57,150 nucleotides of DNA from Sideroxydans sp. (GTDB taxonomy: Bacteria; Pseudomonadota; Gammaproteobacteria; Burkholderiales; Gallionellaceae), in the NCBI GenBank assembly GCA_013824485.1, contig PNNY01000002.1:1-57150 (forward strand), in the 5' to 3' direction. This document shows, piece after piece, positions 28,178-37,635 of this stretch. The position numbers were made by a program, and so were the translations under genes. The notes below the pieces were generated by a model. The model was not told where the DNA came from. It searched no databases and worked only from the letters and a program-made list of their open reading frames with translations. How positions within the stretch are numbered: the stretch's first letter is position 1; every line of letters begins with the position of its first letter.

Positions 28178-28594
28178 TTATTCCTGCACCACCTCAAAGT
28201 CATGCGTCATTTCTGCCGTCGCTCCCAACATGATGGATGCCGAGCAGTATTTCTCAGCAGATAACTTCACCGCTTTCTCCACCGCTTCCGGTTTGATGTC
28301 TTTGCCCTTCACCACGAAGTGCATGTGTATCTTGGTGAACACCTTGGGATCGGTCTCGGCGCGTTCTGCGCTCATCTCTACGTAACAGTCCGACACGGCT
28401 TGGCGTGATTTCTTCAGGATCATCATCACATCAATGCTGCTACACCCACCCGCACCGAGTAACAACATCTCCATCGGGCGCGGACCGAGATTGCGCCCGC
28501 CGACTTCTGGTGAGGCATCCATCACGACGGCGTGGCCGCTTGCGCTCTCGCCGATAAAGGTCATGTCGTCTACCCATTTGATACGTGCTTTCAT
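28178..28594 (-). CDS. OsmC/YhfA family protein
   Basis: 138-residue cytoplasmic protein of the OsmC/Ohr fold. Both cysteines typical of a peroxidatic pair are present: GAGGCSSIDVMMIL (about Cys51) and AEKYCSASIML (about Cys117). The sequence is closest to the YhfA branch, whose role is less clear than that of Ohr, so hydroperoxide reduction is inferred. The 128 bases between coq7 and this gene hold only a 6-bp inverted repeat, GCATAC / GTATGC (28112-28129). Confidence 0.85.
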   Translation of the reverse strand: MKARIKWVDDMTFIGESASGHAVVMDASPEVGGRNLGPRPMEMLLLGAGGCSSIDVMMILKKSRQAVSDCYVEMSAERAETDPKVFTKIHMHFVVKGKDIKPEAVEKAVKLSAEKYCSASIMLGATAEMTHDFEVVQE

Positions 28595-28613
28595 TTAATT
28601 ACCTCGCGTGTTT

Positions 28614-29369
28614 TTAATACTTCGATTTTAACTGATACCACAGCATGCCAATCATCTCGTGGAAGTACCAGCGACTATCCACAAGCGCTTCTGCGCGTGG
28701 GATGAAGGTCAGCAGCGTCGTCTCATAGCGTGTGGTGTAGCCAGTCGGTGCAGGCACAACTTGGAAATCTGCGTCCTGGAAAGCATGGACGGAGCGCGGC
28801 ATGTGCCAAGCATGGGTGACGAGATAGATGCGCGTGATGCCCGCTTCTTTTAGGCCGAGAGCGCTCATGCGTGCGTTCTCCTGTGTGTTATCCGATTCGC
28901 CTTCGACCCATTTCACGGGAACGTTGAATTCTTTTTCGAGCACTTGGCGCATCTGCGCACCTTCAGAGATGCTGTTGCCACGCGGTTTGCCACCCGTTAC
29001 TAGGATGGGTTTGCCAGTTTCTCTGTGTAAATTTGCGGCAAAGCGCAGGCGTTCCAATGTCTGGTGGCTTACGGTGTCGCCGCCGTATTCGGGTGCGTGG
29101 AAATACGTTCCTCCACCCAGTACCACGATGGCATCAGCCAGCGGTTTTTGGGTGTCAGTGACGTAGGGTTCGCCTTCCAAGCTGTGCATCAGTGCATCGG
29201 CTACATAAGGTGTCGATAGTAGCCACAGCCCAGCGAGGGCGAGGGTGACGAGCAAGCGTGCGATGAACGGACGCTTGTGCCACAGCCATAAGCCGATACC
29301 CGCCACGACGAGCAGGTTGAGTGGTGGCAGCAAGAAAGCGCTGATGAGATTGGTGAGGAACCAGGACAT
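28614..29369 (-). CDS. YdcF/ElyC-like DUF218 membrane protein
   Basis: 251 residues: two N-terminal membrane segments (FLLPPLNLLVVAGIGLWLW and LLVTLALAGLWLLST), then a periplasmic DUF218 domain with DAIVVLGGGTYF, LERLRFAANLHRETGKPILVTGG and VTHAWHMPRSVHAF. The arrangement matches ElyC, which in E. coli supports peptidoglycan assembly and lipid-carrier metabolism, rather than the soluble YdcF. It is 19 bases upstream of the OsmC gene on the same strand and divergent from the hydrolase gene. Confidence 0.82.
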   Translation of the reverse strand: MSWFLTNLISAFLLPPLNLLVVAGIGLWLWHKRPFIARLLVTLALAGLWLLSTPYVADALMHSLEGEPYVTDTQKPLADAIVVLGGGTYFHAPEYGGDTVSHQTLERLRFAANLHRETGKPILVTGGKPRGNSISEGAQMRQVLEKEFNVPVKWVEGESDNTQENARMSALGLKEAGITRIYLVTHAWHMPRSVHAFQDADFQVVPAPTGYTTRYETTLLTFIPRAEALVDSRWYFHEMIGMLWYQLKSKY

Positions 29370-29437
29370 AGGTGTCTTTGATGAAAAGGTTGCGCATCAT
29401 AAGCTGGAAGAGGCCTTTCAAGCCATTTCGCGCGGCG

Positions 29438-29443
29438 TACAAT
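29438..29443 (+). promoter_or_regulatory. -10 element close to the hydrolase start
   Basis: TACAAT stands seven bases before the ATG at 29451, with a weak CTTTCA 17 bases upstream of it. If used, transcription would start at or beside the ATG and the message would be leaderless. Confidence 0.3.
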
Positions 29444-29450
29444 GCTAGGC

Positions 29451-30605
29451 ATGAGTACGTCTGAAAAGATCCAATTAGGTTCGCGACATCGGTCATCTGG
29501 GCGGTATGCTCGGGCACTGGATACGACGCTGCCCTTTGCTGAATATGTGACGCAGACACGCGCCATGTTGACGCTCGCGCATCACGGTAAGCACGATTCG
29601 AAGCACATCGTTGATGGTAACGCTCCCTTCGAATCTCATCCCTCGTATGAGTTTCTGCAAGGAGAGGGTAAGACTTACAAGCGCGGCGTGTTGCTGGTGC
29701 ATGGCTTGACTGACTCTCCGTATCACATGCGACATCTGGCCGCATTTTTTCAGCGTAATGGTTTCCGAGTGATGGCGGTGTTGTTGCCGGGGCATGGCAC
29801 TCAACCCGGTGATTTGCTGGATGTGAGCTGGAAGGACTGGGCGAAGACGGTGGCGTATGGTGTGGAGCGACTTTCTGAAGAGGTCGAGGATGTTTATCTC
29901 GCAGGCTTCTCGGCGGGCGCAGCGTTGAGTGTGCATCACGCTTCCACCAATAAACGTGTGCGTGGTTTGTTCTTGTTCTCACCTGCATTCGAGATATCAC
30001 ACCGAGCCAAGTGGGCAGGCCTGCACAAGCTATACAGTTGGATGAGCCCATCTGCAGCGTGGGTGAATGTGATGCCTGATCACGACATCTATAAATATGA
30101 ATCTTTCTGCAAGAACGCTGCTGCTCAGATGTATGCGCTGACTAAGGCGCTTCCTAATGAGGATTTCTACATTCCTATCTTCACGGCGGCGAGTGCGGAT
30201 GATGCATCGGTTCATTCCAGCGCTACGCTTCGATTCTTAAAACAGGCAAAACACCATGCGAGTACCTTGGTGTGGTACTCGATCAAGAAGTTGGAACAGA
30301 GCAAAGTGGAATGGGTGGGCAGTGCCATCCCAGCTCAAAAGATATTGAGCAGTGCGCATACCGCCATTGTCATGTCACCTGAGGATGCGCACTATGGCGT
30401 GGCAGGAGAGTATAAGAATTGCTTGCATTACCTTGGGCGAGATGAAGAGCGGTTTGCCACCTGTGCTAGCAATGAACAATCTGTGTTTTTGGGTGAGGTG
30501 AATGAGAAGAACCTGCAAAATGGTTTGTTGCGGCGACTGACATTCAACCCTCATTACACGGTGATGGAAGCGTCAATGCAAAGATTCATCAAGGAGCTTG
30601 GCTGA
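29451..30605 (+). CDS. Alpha/beta hydrolase, possible (lyso)phospholipase
   Basis: 384 residues without a clear signal peptide. The catalytic core has VLLVHGLTDSPYHMRHLAAFFQ (oxyanion-hole HG), LLPGHGTQPGDLLDVSWKDW, and the nucleophile elbow GFSAGAAL. FLFSPAFE follows. This resembles monoacylglycerol lipase or carboxylesterase folds, and the C-terminal 120 residues are less familiar. An in-frame ATG lies three codons upstream. Its stop shares one base with the start of a glycerophosphodiesterase gene, and glpD follows, so an esterase acting on phospholipids or lysophospholipids is the natural guess. The sequence alone does not prove it. Confidence 0.7.
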   Translation: MSTSEKIQLGSRHRSSGRYARALDTTLPFAEYVTQTRAMLTLAHHGKHDSKHIVDGNAPFESHPSYEFLQGEGKTYKRGVLLVHGLTDSPYHMRHLAAFFQRNGFRVMAVLLPGHGTQPGDLLDVSWKDWAKTVAYGVERLSEEVEDVYLAGFSAGAALSVHHASTNKRVRGLFLFSPAFEISHRAKWAGLHKLYSWMSPSAAWVNVMPDHDIYKYESFCKNAAAQMYALTKALPNEDFYIPIFTAASADDASVHSSATLRFLKQAKHHASTLVWYSIKKLEQSKVEWVGSAIPAQKILSSAHTAIVMSPEDAHYGVAGEYKNCLHYLGRDEERFATCASNEQSVFLGEVNEKNLQNGLLRRLTFNPHYTVMEASMQRFIKELG

Positions 30606-31342
30606 TGCGGACACAGATATTCGCCCATCGCGGTGCGAACAAAGAGGCGGCGGAGAACACGCGCACTGCTTTTGATAAAGCCTTGCGTTATGCCATTGAT
30701 GGCATCGAGACCGACATCCAGCTCTCGCGGGATGAAGAGGCGGTGTTGTGGCATGACGATGATCTGGCGAAGCTCGGTTTGCCCGAAAAGCGCATCGATG
30801 ATCTGGATCACGCGCAGTTGCAGGCGATGAATTTTGCATCACACTTCGCAGGTGCCGACAAAGAAGGTGTGATATTGCTGGATGATTTCGTTGCTAGCTA
30901 CCGCGCGCGTTGCCGCCTGTTGTTGGAGATAAAGCGTTATCCGGGCGAGCCTGATGCGCGTCAGCACATCAAGGTGAGGGAGACTTTAGCGATCGTGGGG
31001 GTGCCTGATGCCGATCGGGTGCTCGCATCGTCATTCGATCTCGATAGTCTGCTTTACGCGCGTCATATCGCGCCGCAGTTCCCTTTGGTGTTCAACTTAG
31101 AGCCGGAGCACGACGCAGCTTTCGCGGCGCGTGCGTTAGACGAGCATGCTTTCTTGCATGGCCTGTGTGTGCATATCTCGACCTTGGATGAGGTGATGAT
31201 GAGTGTGGTGCGTGAGCGGGGAAAATCCATCGCGGTCTATACCTGCAATTCGGATGAGCAGATCGTCCGTGCGCTGACCTTGGGAGTGGATATCCTCATC
31301 AGCGACTATCCGCAGAAAGCATTGGGGATGAGAGATAGATGA
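30605..31342 (+). CDS. Glycerophosphodiester phosphodiesterase
   Basis: 245-residue GDPD-family TIM barrel, without signal peptide and so cytoplasmic (UgpQ-like). AHRGANKEAAENT holds the catalytic His-Arg and Glu, GIETDIQLSRDEEAVLWHDD the second metal site and acid-base histidine. It splits glycerophosphodiesters to glycerol-3-phosphate and an alcohol. Its start overlaps the hydrolase stop by one base (TGATG) and its stop overlaps glpD by four, so all three are coupled and its product is the substrate of GlpD. Confidence 0.9.
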   Translation: MRTQIFAHRGANKEAAENTRTAFDKALRYAIDGIETDIQLSRDEEAVLWHDDDLAKLGLPEKRIDDLDHAQLQAMNFASHFAGADKEGVILLDDFVASYRARCRLLLEIKRYPGEPDARQHIKVRETLAIVGVPDADRVLASSFDLDSLLYARHIAPQFPLVFNLEPEHDAAFAARALDEHAFLHGLCVHISTLDEVMMSVVRERGKSIAVYTCNSDEQIVRALTLGVDILISDYPQKALGMRDR

Positions 31343-32898
31343 AGCGCGATTTTGCAGCGTTGGAGGGCGAGTTCGATCTGCTGGTCTGCGGCGGCGGTAT
31401 CTATGGTGCCTGGACGGCCTACGATGCGACCTTGCGCGGACTGAAGGTCGCACTCATCGATCAGGGCGATTGGGCGAGTGGCACTTCTTCCGCGTCGAGC
31501 AAGCTCATCCACGGCGGACTGCGCTATCTCGAGACCTACGATTTCAAGTTGGTGCGCAAAGCGCTGAAAGAGCGACGCATGCTGTTACGCGCGGCTCCGC
31601 ACCGAGTATGGTCCTTGCGGTTTGGTGTGCCTGTCTATAAAGATAGTCGCAATGGCATGCTGAAGATGAAGGCGGGCTTGATGCTGTACGACGCACTCGC
31701 GGGCTTTCCAGAAGCGCCGATGGCTCACCGCTGCTTCGATAAGCGAGGTTTCTCTGCGCAATTCCCTTTCCTTGATGATGCAAACCTTAAAGGTGGTTTC
31801 ACTTACGGTGATGCACAGACCGACGATGCGCGCTTGGTGCTAGAGCTGGTCTCGGGGGCGATGGCACACGGGGCGGTGTGTGTGAACTACACCAAGCTGA
31901 TGGAATGGCAAGAAGACAAAGGACGTGTTTGCGCAGTACTGGTGCATGACGAAGTCGGAGGCGAAACGAAACGCATGCATGCTAGGCAATATGTCGATGC
32001 GACTGGGCGTTGGGCGAGTAAAAGCGAAGCGGTGCGTCTGAGTAAAGGTGTGCACTTGGTGATGCCTGCGTTGCAAACCGACCAAGCCATCTTGCTCACT
32101 GCCAAGGAAGACGGGCGTGTGTTCTTCATCATCCCTTGGTATGGGCGTACGCTTCTTGGTACAACGGATACGGACTATCGCGGCGATGTAGATAAAGTGG
32201 TGGTTGAGGATGCGGATATCGACTATCTGTTGGAAGCCGCCAATCATTATTTCAAGACAGGATGGACGCAGAAGGATGTCATCGCGAGCTACGCGGGCTT
32301 GAGGGTGATGAAGCAGAGCGATGCGCAGCATCCCTCTTCTGCAAGTCGTGATTGGGAGTTGAGGACAGCGCCGAATCATGTTCATCACATCATCGGCGGC
32401 AAGCTCACCTCGGCGCGCGAGGATGCGAGTGAAGTCGTCGATGCGGTGTGCGCTCATCTGGGGGTGAATCGTCGTTGTACGACTCAAGATATACGTTTTC
32501 CGTGGAAGCCAGAACAGCCCTATGCGATCTGGTCGAAAGAGATGCTGGCGCGGGCGCAACGTTTGGGAATCGATGCGACGAGCGCTAAGACCTTGCTGCG
32601 CAGGCATGGTGCGCGTGTGGAAGAATTATTCAGCTTGGTTGAGGTAAAGCCGATGCTTGCCGAGCGAATCGTTCCAGATCTTCCGTTCATTTACGCTGAC
32701 TTGGTGTTCTGCGCGAGCAACGAGATGGTCTTCAGCCTGTCAGACCTCCTTAGAAATCGTTTGCCCTTAATTATCTTGGCCAAGTTGAGTGAAGAGGTGC
32801 TGGCTAGAATCCTGTCTATCTTGGTCGTAGAATCTGGATGGGATGGGGAAAATATGCTTCGAGACAGTGGGTTATGCACATCTGGCGAGCTGAAGTGA
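31339..32898 (+). CDS. glpD: Glycerol-3-phosphate dehydrogenase, FAD-linked
   Basis: 519 residues. Oxidises glycerol-3-phosphate to dihydroxyacetone phosphate and passes electrons to quinone at the inner membrane. FAD motif CGGGIYGAWTAYDA at the N-terminus, GTSSASSKLIHGGLRYLE, and IIPWYGRTLLGTTDTDYRGD are family landmarks. The C-terminal domain is present, so the gene is full length. No glpF or glpK is beside it, which suggests that the substrate comes from phospholipid head groups via the upstream phosphodiesterase instead of from free glycerol. Confidence 0.93.
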   Translation: MKRDFAALEGEFDLLVCGGGIYGAWTAYDATLRGLKVALIDQGDWASGTSSASSKLIHGGLRYLETYDFKLVRKALKERRMLLRAAPHRVWSLRFGVPVYKDSRNGMLKMKAGLMLYDALAGFPEAPMAHRCFDKRGFSAQFPFLDDANLKGGFTYGDAQTDDARLVLELVSGAMAHGAVCVNYTKLMEWQEDKGRVCAVLVHDEVGGETKRMHARQYVDATGRWASKSEAVRLSKGVHLVMPALQTDQAILLTAKEDGRVFFIIPWYGRTLLGTTDTDYRGDVDKVVVEDADIDYLLEAANHYFKTGWTQKDVIASYAGLRVMKQSDAQHPSSASRDWELRTAPNHVHHIIGGKLTSAREDASEVVDAVCAHLGVNRRCTTQDIRFPWKPEQPYAIWSKEMLARAQRLGIDATSAKTLLRRHGARVEELFSLVEVKPMLAERIVPDLPFIYADLVFCASNEMVFSLSDLLRNRLPLIILAKLSEEVLARILSILVVESGWDGENMLRDSGLCTSGELK

Positions 32899-32928
32899 GC
32901 TCGGCCCGATGGGTTGTGGAGTTTATGT

Positions 32929-32957
32929 TTGACAGGGGTTGGGGGCTGACATAGAAT
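32929..32957 (+). promoter_or_regulatory. Strong sigma-70 promoter of rplM-rpsI
   Basis: Perfect TTGACA (32929-32934), 17-base spacer, TAGAAT (32952-32957), then the GC-rich discriminator GCGCGCCC. A good ribosomal-protein promoter. Confidence 0.85.
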
Positions 32958-33005
32958 GCGCGCCCTTCGCAGTCCGTTATTTATTTTTTAGTTTTAGGAA
33001 ATGCC

Positions 33006-33443
33006 ATGAAAACATTTTCCGCCAAGTCCCACGAAGTCCAGCACGATTGGATCCTCGTTGACGCAGCCGACAAAGTGCTGGGCCGTTTGGCCAGCCAGAT
33101 CGCTTACCGCTTGCGCGGCAAGCATAAAGCCATCTTCACGCCACACGTAGATACGGGTGATTTCGTCGTTGTCGTCAACGCCGACAAGGTTCGCGTGACT
33201 GGTAACAAGGCACAAGACAAAATGTATTACCGTCACACTGGTTATCCAGGCGGTATCTTCGAAACCAACTTCACCAAGTTGCAGCAACGTCACCCGCAAC
33301 GCGTTTTGCAAAAGGCCGTACGCGGCATGTTGCCAAAAGGCCCGTTGGGTTACGCGATGCTCGCTAAGCTGAAGGTGTACGGCGGTGCGACACACCCGCA
33401 CAGCGCGCAGCAACCAAAACCAACTGAACTGTTGAAAGCATAA
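33006..33443 (+). CDS. rplM: Ribosomal protein L13
   Basis: 145 residues. Early 50S assembly protein. [37 protein letters not shown] and the [15 protein letters not shown] end are standard. Forms the usual two-gene operon with rpsI two bases downstream. Confidence 0.98.
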   Translation: MKTFSAKSHEVQHDWILVDAADKVLGRLASQIAYRLRGKHKAIFTPHVDTGDFVVVVNADKVRVTGNKAQDKMYYRHTGYPGGIFETNFTKLQQRHPQRVLQKAVRGMLPKGPLGYAMLAKLKVYGGATHPHSAQQPKPTELLKA

Positions 33444-33445
33444 TC

Positions 33446-33838
33446 ATGAGCACAACTTATAACTACGGAACTGGCCGCCGCAAGAGCGCGGTAGCACGTG
33501 TGTTCATCAAGCCTGGCAAAGGTGACATCACTGTCAACGACAAGCCATTAGATGTATTCTTCTCTCGCGAGACTGGCCGTATGGTCGTTCGTCAACCTTT
33601 GGAACTGACTGAGATGTCTGGCAAGTTCGACATCATGGTCAACGTGTCCGGCGGTGGTGAATCTGGTCAAGCGGGTGCTGTTCGTCACGGTATCACTCGT
33701 GCACTGATCGAATACGATGCGAGCTTGAAGCCAACATTGAGCCAAGCAGGTCTGGTTACACGTGATGCACGCGAAGTCGAACGTAAAAAAGTCGGTTTGC
33801 GCAAGGCGCGTCGCAGGAAACAATTCTCCAAGCGTTAA
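33446..33838 (+). CDS. rpsI: Ribosomal protein S9
   Basis: 130 residues. 30S head protein whose basic C-terminal tail ([12 protein letters not shown]) reaches the P-site t[20 protein letters not shown] and [15 protein letters not shown] are intact. Ends the rplM-rpsI operon before a terminator. Confidence 0.98.
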   Translation: MSTTYNYGTGRRKSAVARVFIKPGKGDITVNDKPLDVFFSRETGRMVVRQPLELTEMSGKFDIMVNVSGGGESGQAGAVRHGITRALIEYDASLKPTLSQAGLVTRDAREVERKKVGLRKARRRKQFSKR

Positions 33839-33855
33839 GCTTGTGGGAAATTGGG

Positions 33856-33879
33856 AAAGCCGCCTTATGGCGGCTTTTT
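33856..33879 (+). terminator. rplM-rpsI terminator
   Basis: AAAGCCGCC-TTAT-GGCGGCTTT followed by TT; 9-bp perfect stem, 17 bases after the rpsI stop. Confidence 0.9.
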
Positions 33880-33913
33880 CATTTATCATTCGGGCACTTA
33901 CAAGGAGTTCAAT

Positions 33914-34942
33914 GTGGTCAAGGTCGGCATCGTAGGCGGCACAGGTTATACCGGAGTCGAGTTGCTTCGCTTGTTGGCGGCACATCCGCAGGTGGAGTTG
34001 CGCGCGATCACTTCGCGTGCCGATGCTGGTATGCCCGTCAGCCAGATGTTCCCCAGCCTGCGTGGCCACGTCGATCTGAACTTCTCGCATCCTGACGAAG
34101 CGGGCTTAGATAAGTGTGATGTGGTTTTCTTCGCTACGCCCAACGGCATCGCGATGCAGCAGACGCGCGCCTTGCTAGACGCGGGTGTAAAGGTCATCGA
34201 CCTTGCTGCAGATTTCCGTATCAAAGACATCCCTGAGTGGGAAAAGTGGTACGGCATGACGCATGCCTGCCCAGACCTAGTGGCAGAAGCGATATATGGC
34301 TTGCCCGAGGTGAATCGCGCACAGATCAAAAACGCACGTCTGGTAGCGAACCCAGGTTGTTATCCAACAGCAGTTCAGCTCGGCTTCATTCCCTTGCTGG
34401 AAGCGGGTGTCATCGAAGAAGGTTCATTGATCGCCGATTCCAAATCGGGCGTGTCTGGTGCTGGGCGCAAGGCCGAGGTGCATTCCCTGTTCTCCGAAGC
34501 GTCGGACAATTTCAAGGCATACGGCGTCGCCGGTCACAGACATCTGCCCGAGATCAAGCAAGGCTTGGCGAATGTGTCGGGTCATCCCGTTGGTCTGACC
34601 TTTGTGCCTCACCTAACGCCACTGATTCGTGGCATCCACGCCACGCTGTACGGTCGCTTGAAAAAGGATGTGGATCTGCAAGCTTTGTACGAACAGCGCT
34701 ATGCCAAGGAAGCGTTCGTCGATGTGTTGCCAGCGGGAGGGATGCCGGAGACGCGTTCCGTGCGTGGCTCCAACATCTGCCGCATCGCTGTTCACAGACC
34801 ACAAGGCGGCGACACTGTGGTCGTGTTGTCGGTCATCGACAATCTGGTCAAAGGTGCAGCAGGTCAGGCAGTGCAAAATATGAACATCATGTTTGGACTG
34901 CCCGAAGCGGCAGGTATCGGCATGATTCCTTTGTTGCCGTAA
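33914..34942 (+). CDS. argC: N-acetyl-gamma-glutamyl-phosphate reductase
   Basis: 342 residues, third step of arginine synthesis. NADP motif [16 protein letters not shown], catalytic cysteine in [13 protein letters not shown], and AGHRHLPEI are intact. The start needs care: AAGGAG (33902-33907) is followed by AATGTGG, and the ATG there is out of frame; the GTG at 33914 gives MVKVGIVGG, the normal N-terminus. The frame is open further upstream, through the terminator, but that extension is not family-like. Confidence 0.95.
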   Translation: MVKVGIVGGTGYTGVELLRLLAAHPQVELRAITSRADAGMPVSQMFPSLRGHVDLNFSHPDEAGLDKCDVVFFATPNGIAMQQTRALLDAGVKVIDLAADFRIKDIPEWEKWYGMTHACPDLVAEAIYGLPEVNRAQIKNARLVANPGCYPTAVQLGFIPLLEAGVIEEGSLIADSKSGVSGAGRKAEVHSLFSEASDNFKAYGVAGHRHLPEIKQGLANVSGHPVGLTFVPHLTPLIRGIHATLYGRLKKDVDLQALYEQRYAKEAFVDVLPAGGMPETRSVRGSNICRIAVHRPQGGDTVVVLSVIDNLVKGAAGQAVQNMNIMFGLPEAAGIGMIPLLP

Positions 34943-34945
34943 AGC

Positions 34946-35689
34946 ATGATTCGCAACCTAAAGCGTCGGTTCAGCATCTCCGCACCGCGACTGTCGGTGC
35001 GTCCGCACGTGCCTTGGTATGTGCGTTGGGCGATCACGCTGCCTTTCTTCTTCTTGGCGGGTTTTCTGATCTGGTGGTCTTACGATGCCGGTATGGAGTT
35101 GGCGGGATTCCATCGAGGCAAGGCAGAGCAGGAGATTGCTGCGTTGCGTGATCGTGTCGCGACACTGGAGGCGGAGAATGCGAACCAAGCCAGCCTGCTT
35201 GCCGTGGGGGAGCGCCAAACTCAGATGCAACAAGCCTCTGCTGATGAAGTGCAGGAGCAATTCAAGGCGCTGAATGAGGAGAATCTGCGGCTGAAAGAAG
35301 ACCTTACTTTCTTTCAGAATCTCCCTCTTACCAGTGGGCGTGATGCCGATCTGTCCATCCATAGCCTGAAGTTGGAGGCGGGTAGCCTACCAGGTGAATA
35401 CCATTGCAGGATGTTGCTGGTTCAAGGGGTGCAGCGGCGAGGTGGCGTGTTCGATGGTGACCTGCAGATAGTGGTTAACGGAGAGCAGGACGGCCAAAAA
35501 GTGGTGTTACAATTCCCGCAGAAGACAGCGACAGAAGTGGCGGCACATCACTTGAACTTCAAATACTATCAACGCGTCGATCGTGTATTCAAATTGCCTG
35601 CCGAGTTGCATATCGATAGCGTAGAGATCAGGGTGTTCGAGAAGGGCATGCAAGAGCCCAAAGTCAAACAGACGGTCTTGCTTTCATAA
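34946..35689 (+). CDS. Membrane-anchored coiled-coil protein, DUF6776-like
   Basis: 247 residues: a basic N-terminus, one membrane segment (WAITLPFFFLAGFLIWW, about 29-45), a periplasmic coiled coil at about 60-125 (IAALRDRVATLEAENANQ ... FKALNEENLRLKEDL), then a compact beta-rich domain to the end. I take it as the betaproteobacterial family called DUF6776, from memory. It starts three bases after argC and sits 12 bases before the bactofilin gene. Such pairing suggests a scaffold that links bactofilin filaments to the envelope; this is inference. Confidence 0.65.
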   Translation: MIRNLKRRFSISAPRLSVRPHVPWYVRWAITLPFFFLAGFLIWWSYDAGMELAGFHRGKAEQEIAALRDRVATLEAENANQASLLAVGERQTQMQQASADEVQEQFKALNEENLRLKEDLTFFQNLPLTSGRDADLSIHSLKLEAGSLPGEYHCRMLLVQGVQRRGGVFDGDLQIVVNGEQDGQKVVLQFPQKTATEVAAHHLNFKYYQRVDRVFKLPAELHIDSVEIRVFEKGMQEPKVKQTVLLS

Positions 35690-35701
35690 CGGAGATGTCC
35701 G

Positions 35702-36109
35702 ATGTTCAGTAAACACAGCAAACCGCAGAATCGTATCGACTCTTTGATCGGTCTAGGCACCAAGGTCAAAGGCGATGTCAGTTTCACGGGTGGACTTCGT
35801 GTCGATGGCGAGATCAGTGGCAATGTGATCGCGGACACTTCCAAAGCGAGTACACTGGTCTTGAGCGAGCACGCGCGCGTGGATGGCGAGATCCGTGTGA
35901 CACACCTCGTCGTCAATGGCATTGTCACTGGCCCTATCTTCGCTGCGGAATATCTGGAACTGCAGAGCAAAGCCAAGGTCACAGGGGATGTGAAGTACAA
36001 GACCCTAGAGATACAGTTGGGCGCGATCGTGGAAGGTAAGTTGGTTCACATCAATGAATCGTCAGAAAAAGTAGTGTCGCTCAAATTGAGCGGTACCGAA
36101 TCGAAATAG
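35702..36109 (+). CDS. Bactofilin
   Basis: 135-residue polymer-forming cytoskeletal protein. The bactofilin beta-helix core is clear: [29 protein letters not shown], then [23 protein letters not shown] and [21 protein letters not shown], with the usual charged tails. Bactofilins self-assemble without nucleotide and organise cell-shape or envelope enzymes. Its neighbours are the membrane coiled-coil gene upstream and erpA 17 bases downstream. Confidence 0.9.
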   Translation: MFSKHSKPQNRIDSLIGLGTKVKGDVSFTGGLRVDGEISGNVIADTSKASTLVLSEHARVDGEIRVTHLVVNGIVTGPIFAAEYLELQSKAKVTGDVKYKTLEIQLGAIVEGKLVHINESSEKVVSLKLSGTESK

Positions 36110-36126
36110 TTAGTAAGGAGAAAATC

Positions 36127-36477
36127 ATGAATGCTGTGACTGAAATGCAAGATCCTCTGTTGTTCACCGACAACGCGGCCAATAAAGTGAAGCAACTGAT
36201 CGAAGAGGAAGGCAATGCCGACCTGAAGTTGCGCGTGTTCGTCAGCGGTGGCGGATGCTCTGGCTTCCAATATGGCTTCACCTTCGACGAAGTGGCTAAC
36301 GAAGACGACACCGTGATGAGCAAGAACGGCGTGCAGTTGTTGATCGATCCAATGAGCTTTCAGTATCTGGTGGGCGCAGAGATCGATTACACAGAAGGTT
36401 TGGAAGGTTCGCAGTTCGTCATCAAGAACCCGAATGCAACGACCACCTGCGGTTGCGGTTCTTCGTTCTCAGCGTGA
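36127..36477 (+). CDS. erpA: Iron-sulfur cluster insertion protein
   Basis: 116-residue A-type carrier that delivers Fe-S clusters to apo-proteins. The three cluster cysteines are present: [11 protein letters not shown] and TTCGCGSSF at the end. AAGGAG precedes the ATG. Position between bactofilin and anmK is usual for betaproteobacteria and separates it from IscA, which lies in isc operons. Confidence 0.93.
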   Translation: MNAVTEMQDPLLFTDNAANKVKQLIEEEGNADLKLRVFVSGGGCSGFQYGFTFDEVANEDDTVMSKNGVQLLIDPMSFQYLVGAEIDYTEGLEGSQFVIKNPNATTTCGCGSSFSA

Positions 36478-36501
36478 TCGAATAAGAAGTTGCACAATGA
36501 G

Positions 36502-36526
36502 CGGGGCGCGCAAGCGCCCCGTTTTT
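36502..36526 (+). terminator. erpA terminator
   Basis: CGGGGCGC-GCAA-GCGCCCCG followed by five T; GNRA loop. It lies 24 bases after erpA and converges on anmK. Confidence 0.93.
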
Positions 36527-36528
36527 AT

Positions 36529-37629
36529 TTAAGCGGGATAAATTGCGCCCAATACGACGGGATGTTTGGCGCCAGTGACAGCGGGTAGATTGCTGGGGTG
36601 CAGAAGCATGGTTTGCTGCGCCAGCCACGCAAAGGCTATCGCTTCCATCCAGTCTGCATCGATACCGACGGAGTCCGACTTCTTGATCGTGCATTGCGGT
36701 AGGGCGTGTTGCAGATGCGACATGAGGCTGCTGTTGTGGGCGCCACCACCGCACACATAGACTTCTTTGGCGTTCGCACAGAAGCGGTTTACAGCACCTG
36801 CGATGCTGTCGCCGGTCAGGGCAAGCAACGTCGCCTGAACATCTTCTGGTTTCTCATTCCCGCTTAAGCTGTGTGCCAGCCAATCCATGTTGAATAGATC
36901 GCGCCCCGTGCTTTTCGGTGGCTTGGTGCTGAAGAAAGCTTCATCCAGTAGGCTTTGTAGTAACTCAGGGATGACGTTCCCCGTGGCCGCCCAAGCGCCA
37001 TCTTTGTCGTAGGATTTACCTAGATGTTTGGCGATCCATGCATCCATCAGTAGATTGCCGGGGCCGGTGTCGAAGCCAATCGTTGGTTTGCCGATGGGCA
37101 AGTCAGTCACGTTGGCGATGCCGCCGATGTTAAGGATGACGCGATGGATGTTGGGATGACGCAGCACCTTGTCGTGAAAGGCGGGCACCAGTGGTGCGCC
37201 TTGACCACCTGCTGCGATGTCGCGCGAGCGGAAGTCGCTCACCACATGGATGCCAGTCAGTTCGGCGAGCAGAGCGGCGTTGTTCAGTTGGATCGTATAG
37301 CCGTGTTCGGGGCGATGGCGGATAGTCTGACCATGGCAGCCGATGGCTTGGATTAGCGTTGCACCTACGCCAGCTTTTTTCAGAAGACGCTGCGTCGCAT
37401 CGGCATACTCACGCGCGAGTTGATTGGCGATGAGTTGCGCCTGATGTAGCTCGTTGTGTGTGGGTTGGTGCAGCGCCAGCACTGCATCCTTCAACGGTTG
37501 CGGATAAGGCTGATATTGGCTGGCGACGAGGCGGGGTTCAGCTTGCGATAGATCGACCAGTGCGGCATCGACACCGTCCAGGCTGGTGCCGGACATGATG
37601 CCGATGTAGAGGTCGGGTGCGGTGCTCAA
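36529..37629 (-). CDS. anmK: Anhydro-N-acetylmuramic acid kinase
   Basis: 366 residues. Opens and phosphorylates 1,6-anhydro-MurNAc released in cell-wall turnover, giving MurNAc-6-phosphate for recycling. GIMSGTSLDGVDAAL is the nucleotide-binding start; HGQTIRHRP, LNIGGIANVTDLP and GFDTGPGNLLMDAW are diagnostic. It lies six bases after the M23 peptidase gene on the same strand, which makes sense for wall metabolism. Confidence 0.95.
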   Translation of the reverse strand: MSTAPDLYIGIMSGTSLDGVDAALVDLSQAEPRLVASQYQPYPQPLKDAVLALHQPTHNELHQAQLIANQLAREYADATQRLLKKAGVGATLIQAIGCHGQTIRHRPEHGYTIQLNNAALLAELTGIHVVSDFRSRDIAAGGQGAPLVPAFHDKVLRHPNIHRVILNIGGIANVTDLPIGKPTIGFDTGPGNLLMDAWIAKHLGKSYDKDGAWAATGNVIPELLQSLLDEAFFSTKPPKSTGRDLFNMDWLAHSLSGNEKPEDVQATLLALTGDSIAGAVNRFCANAKEVYVCGGGAHNSSLMSHLQHALPQCTIKKSDSVGIDADWMEAIAFAWLAQQTMLLHPSNLPAVTGAKHPVVLGAIYPA

Positions 37630-37635
37630 CGCAAC

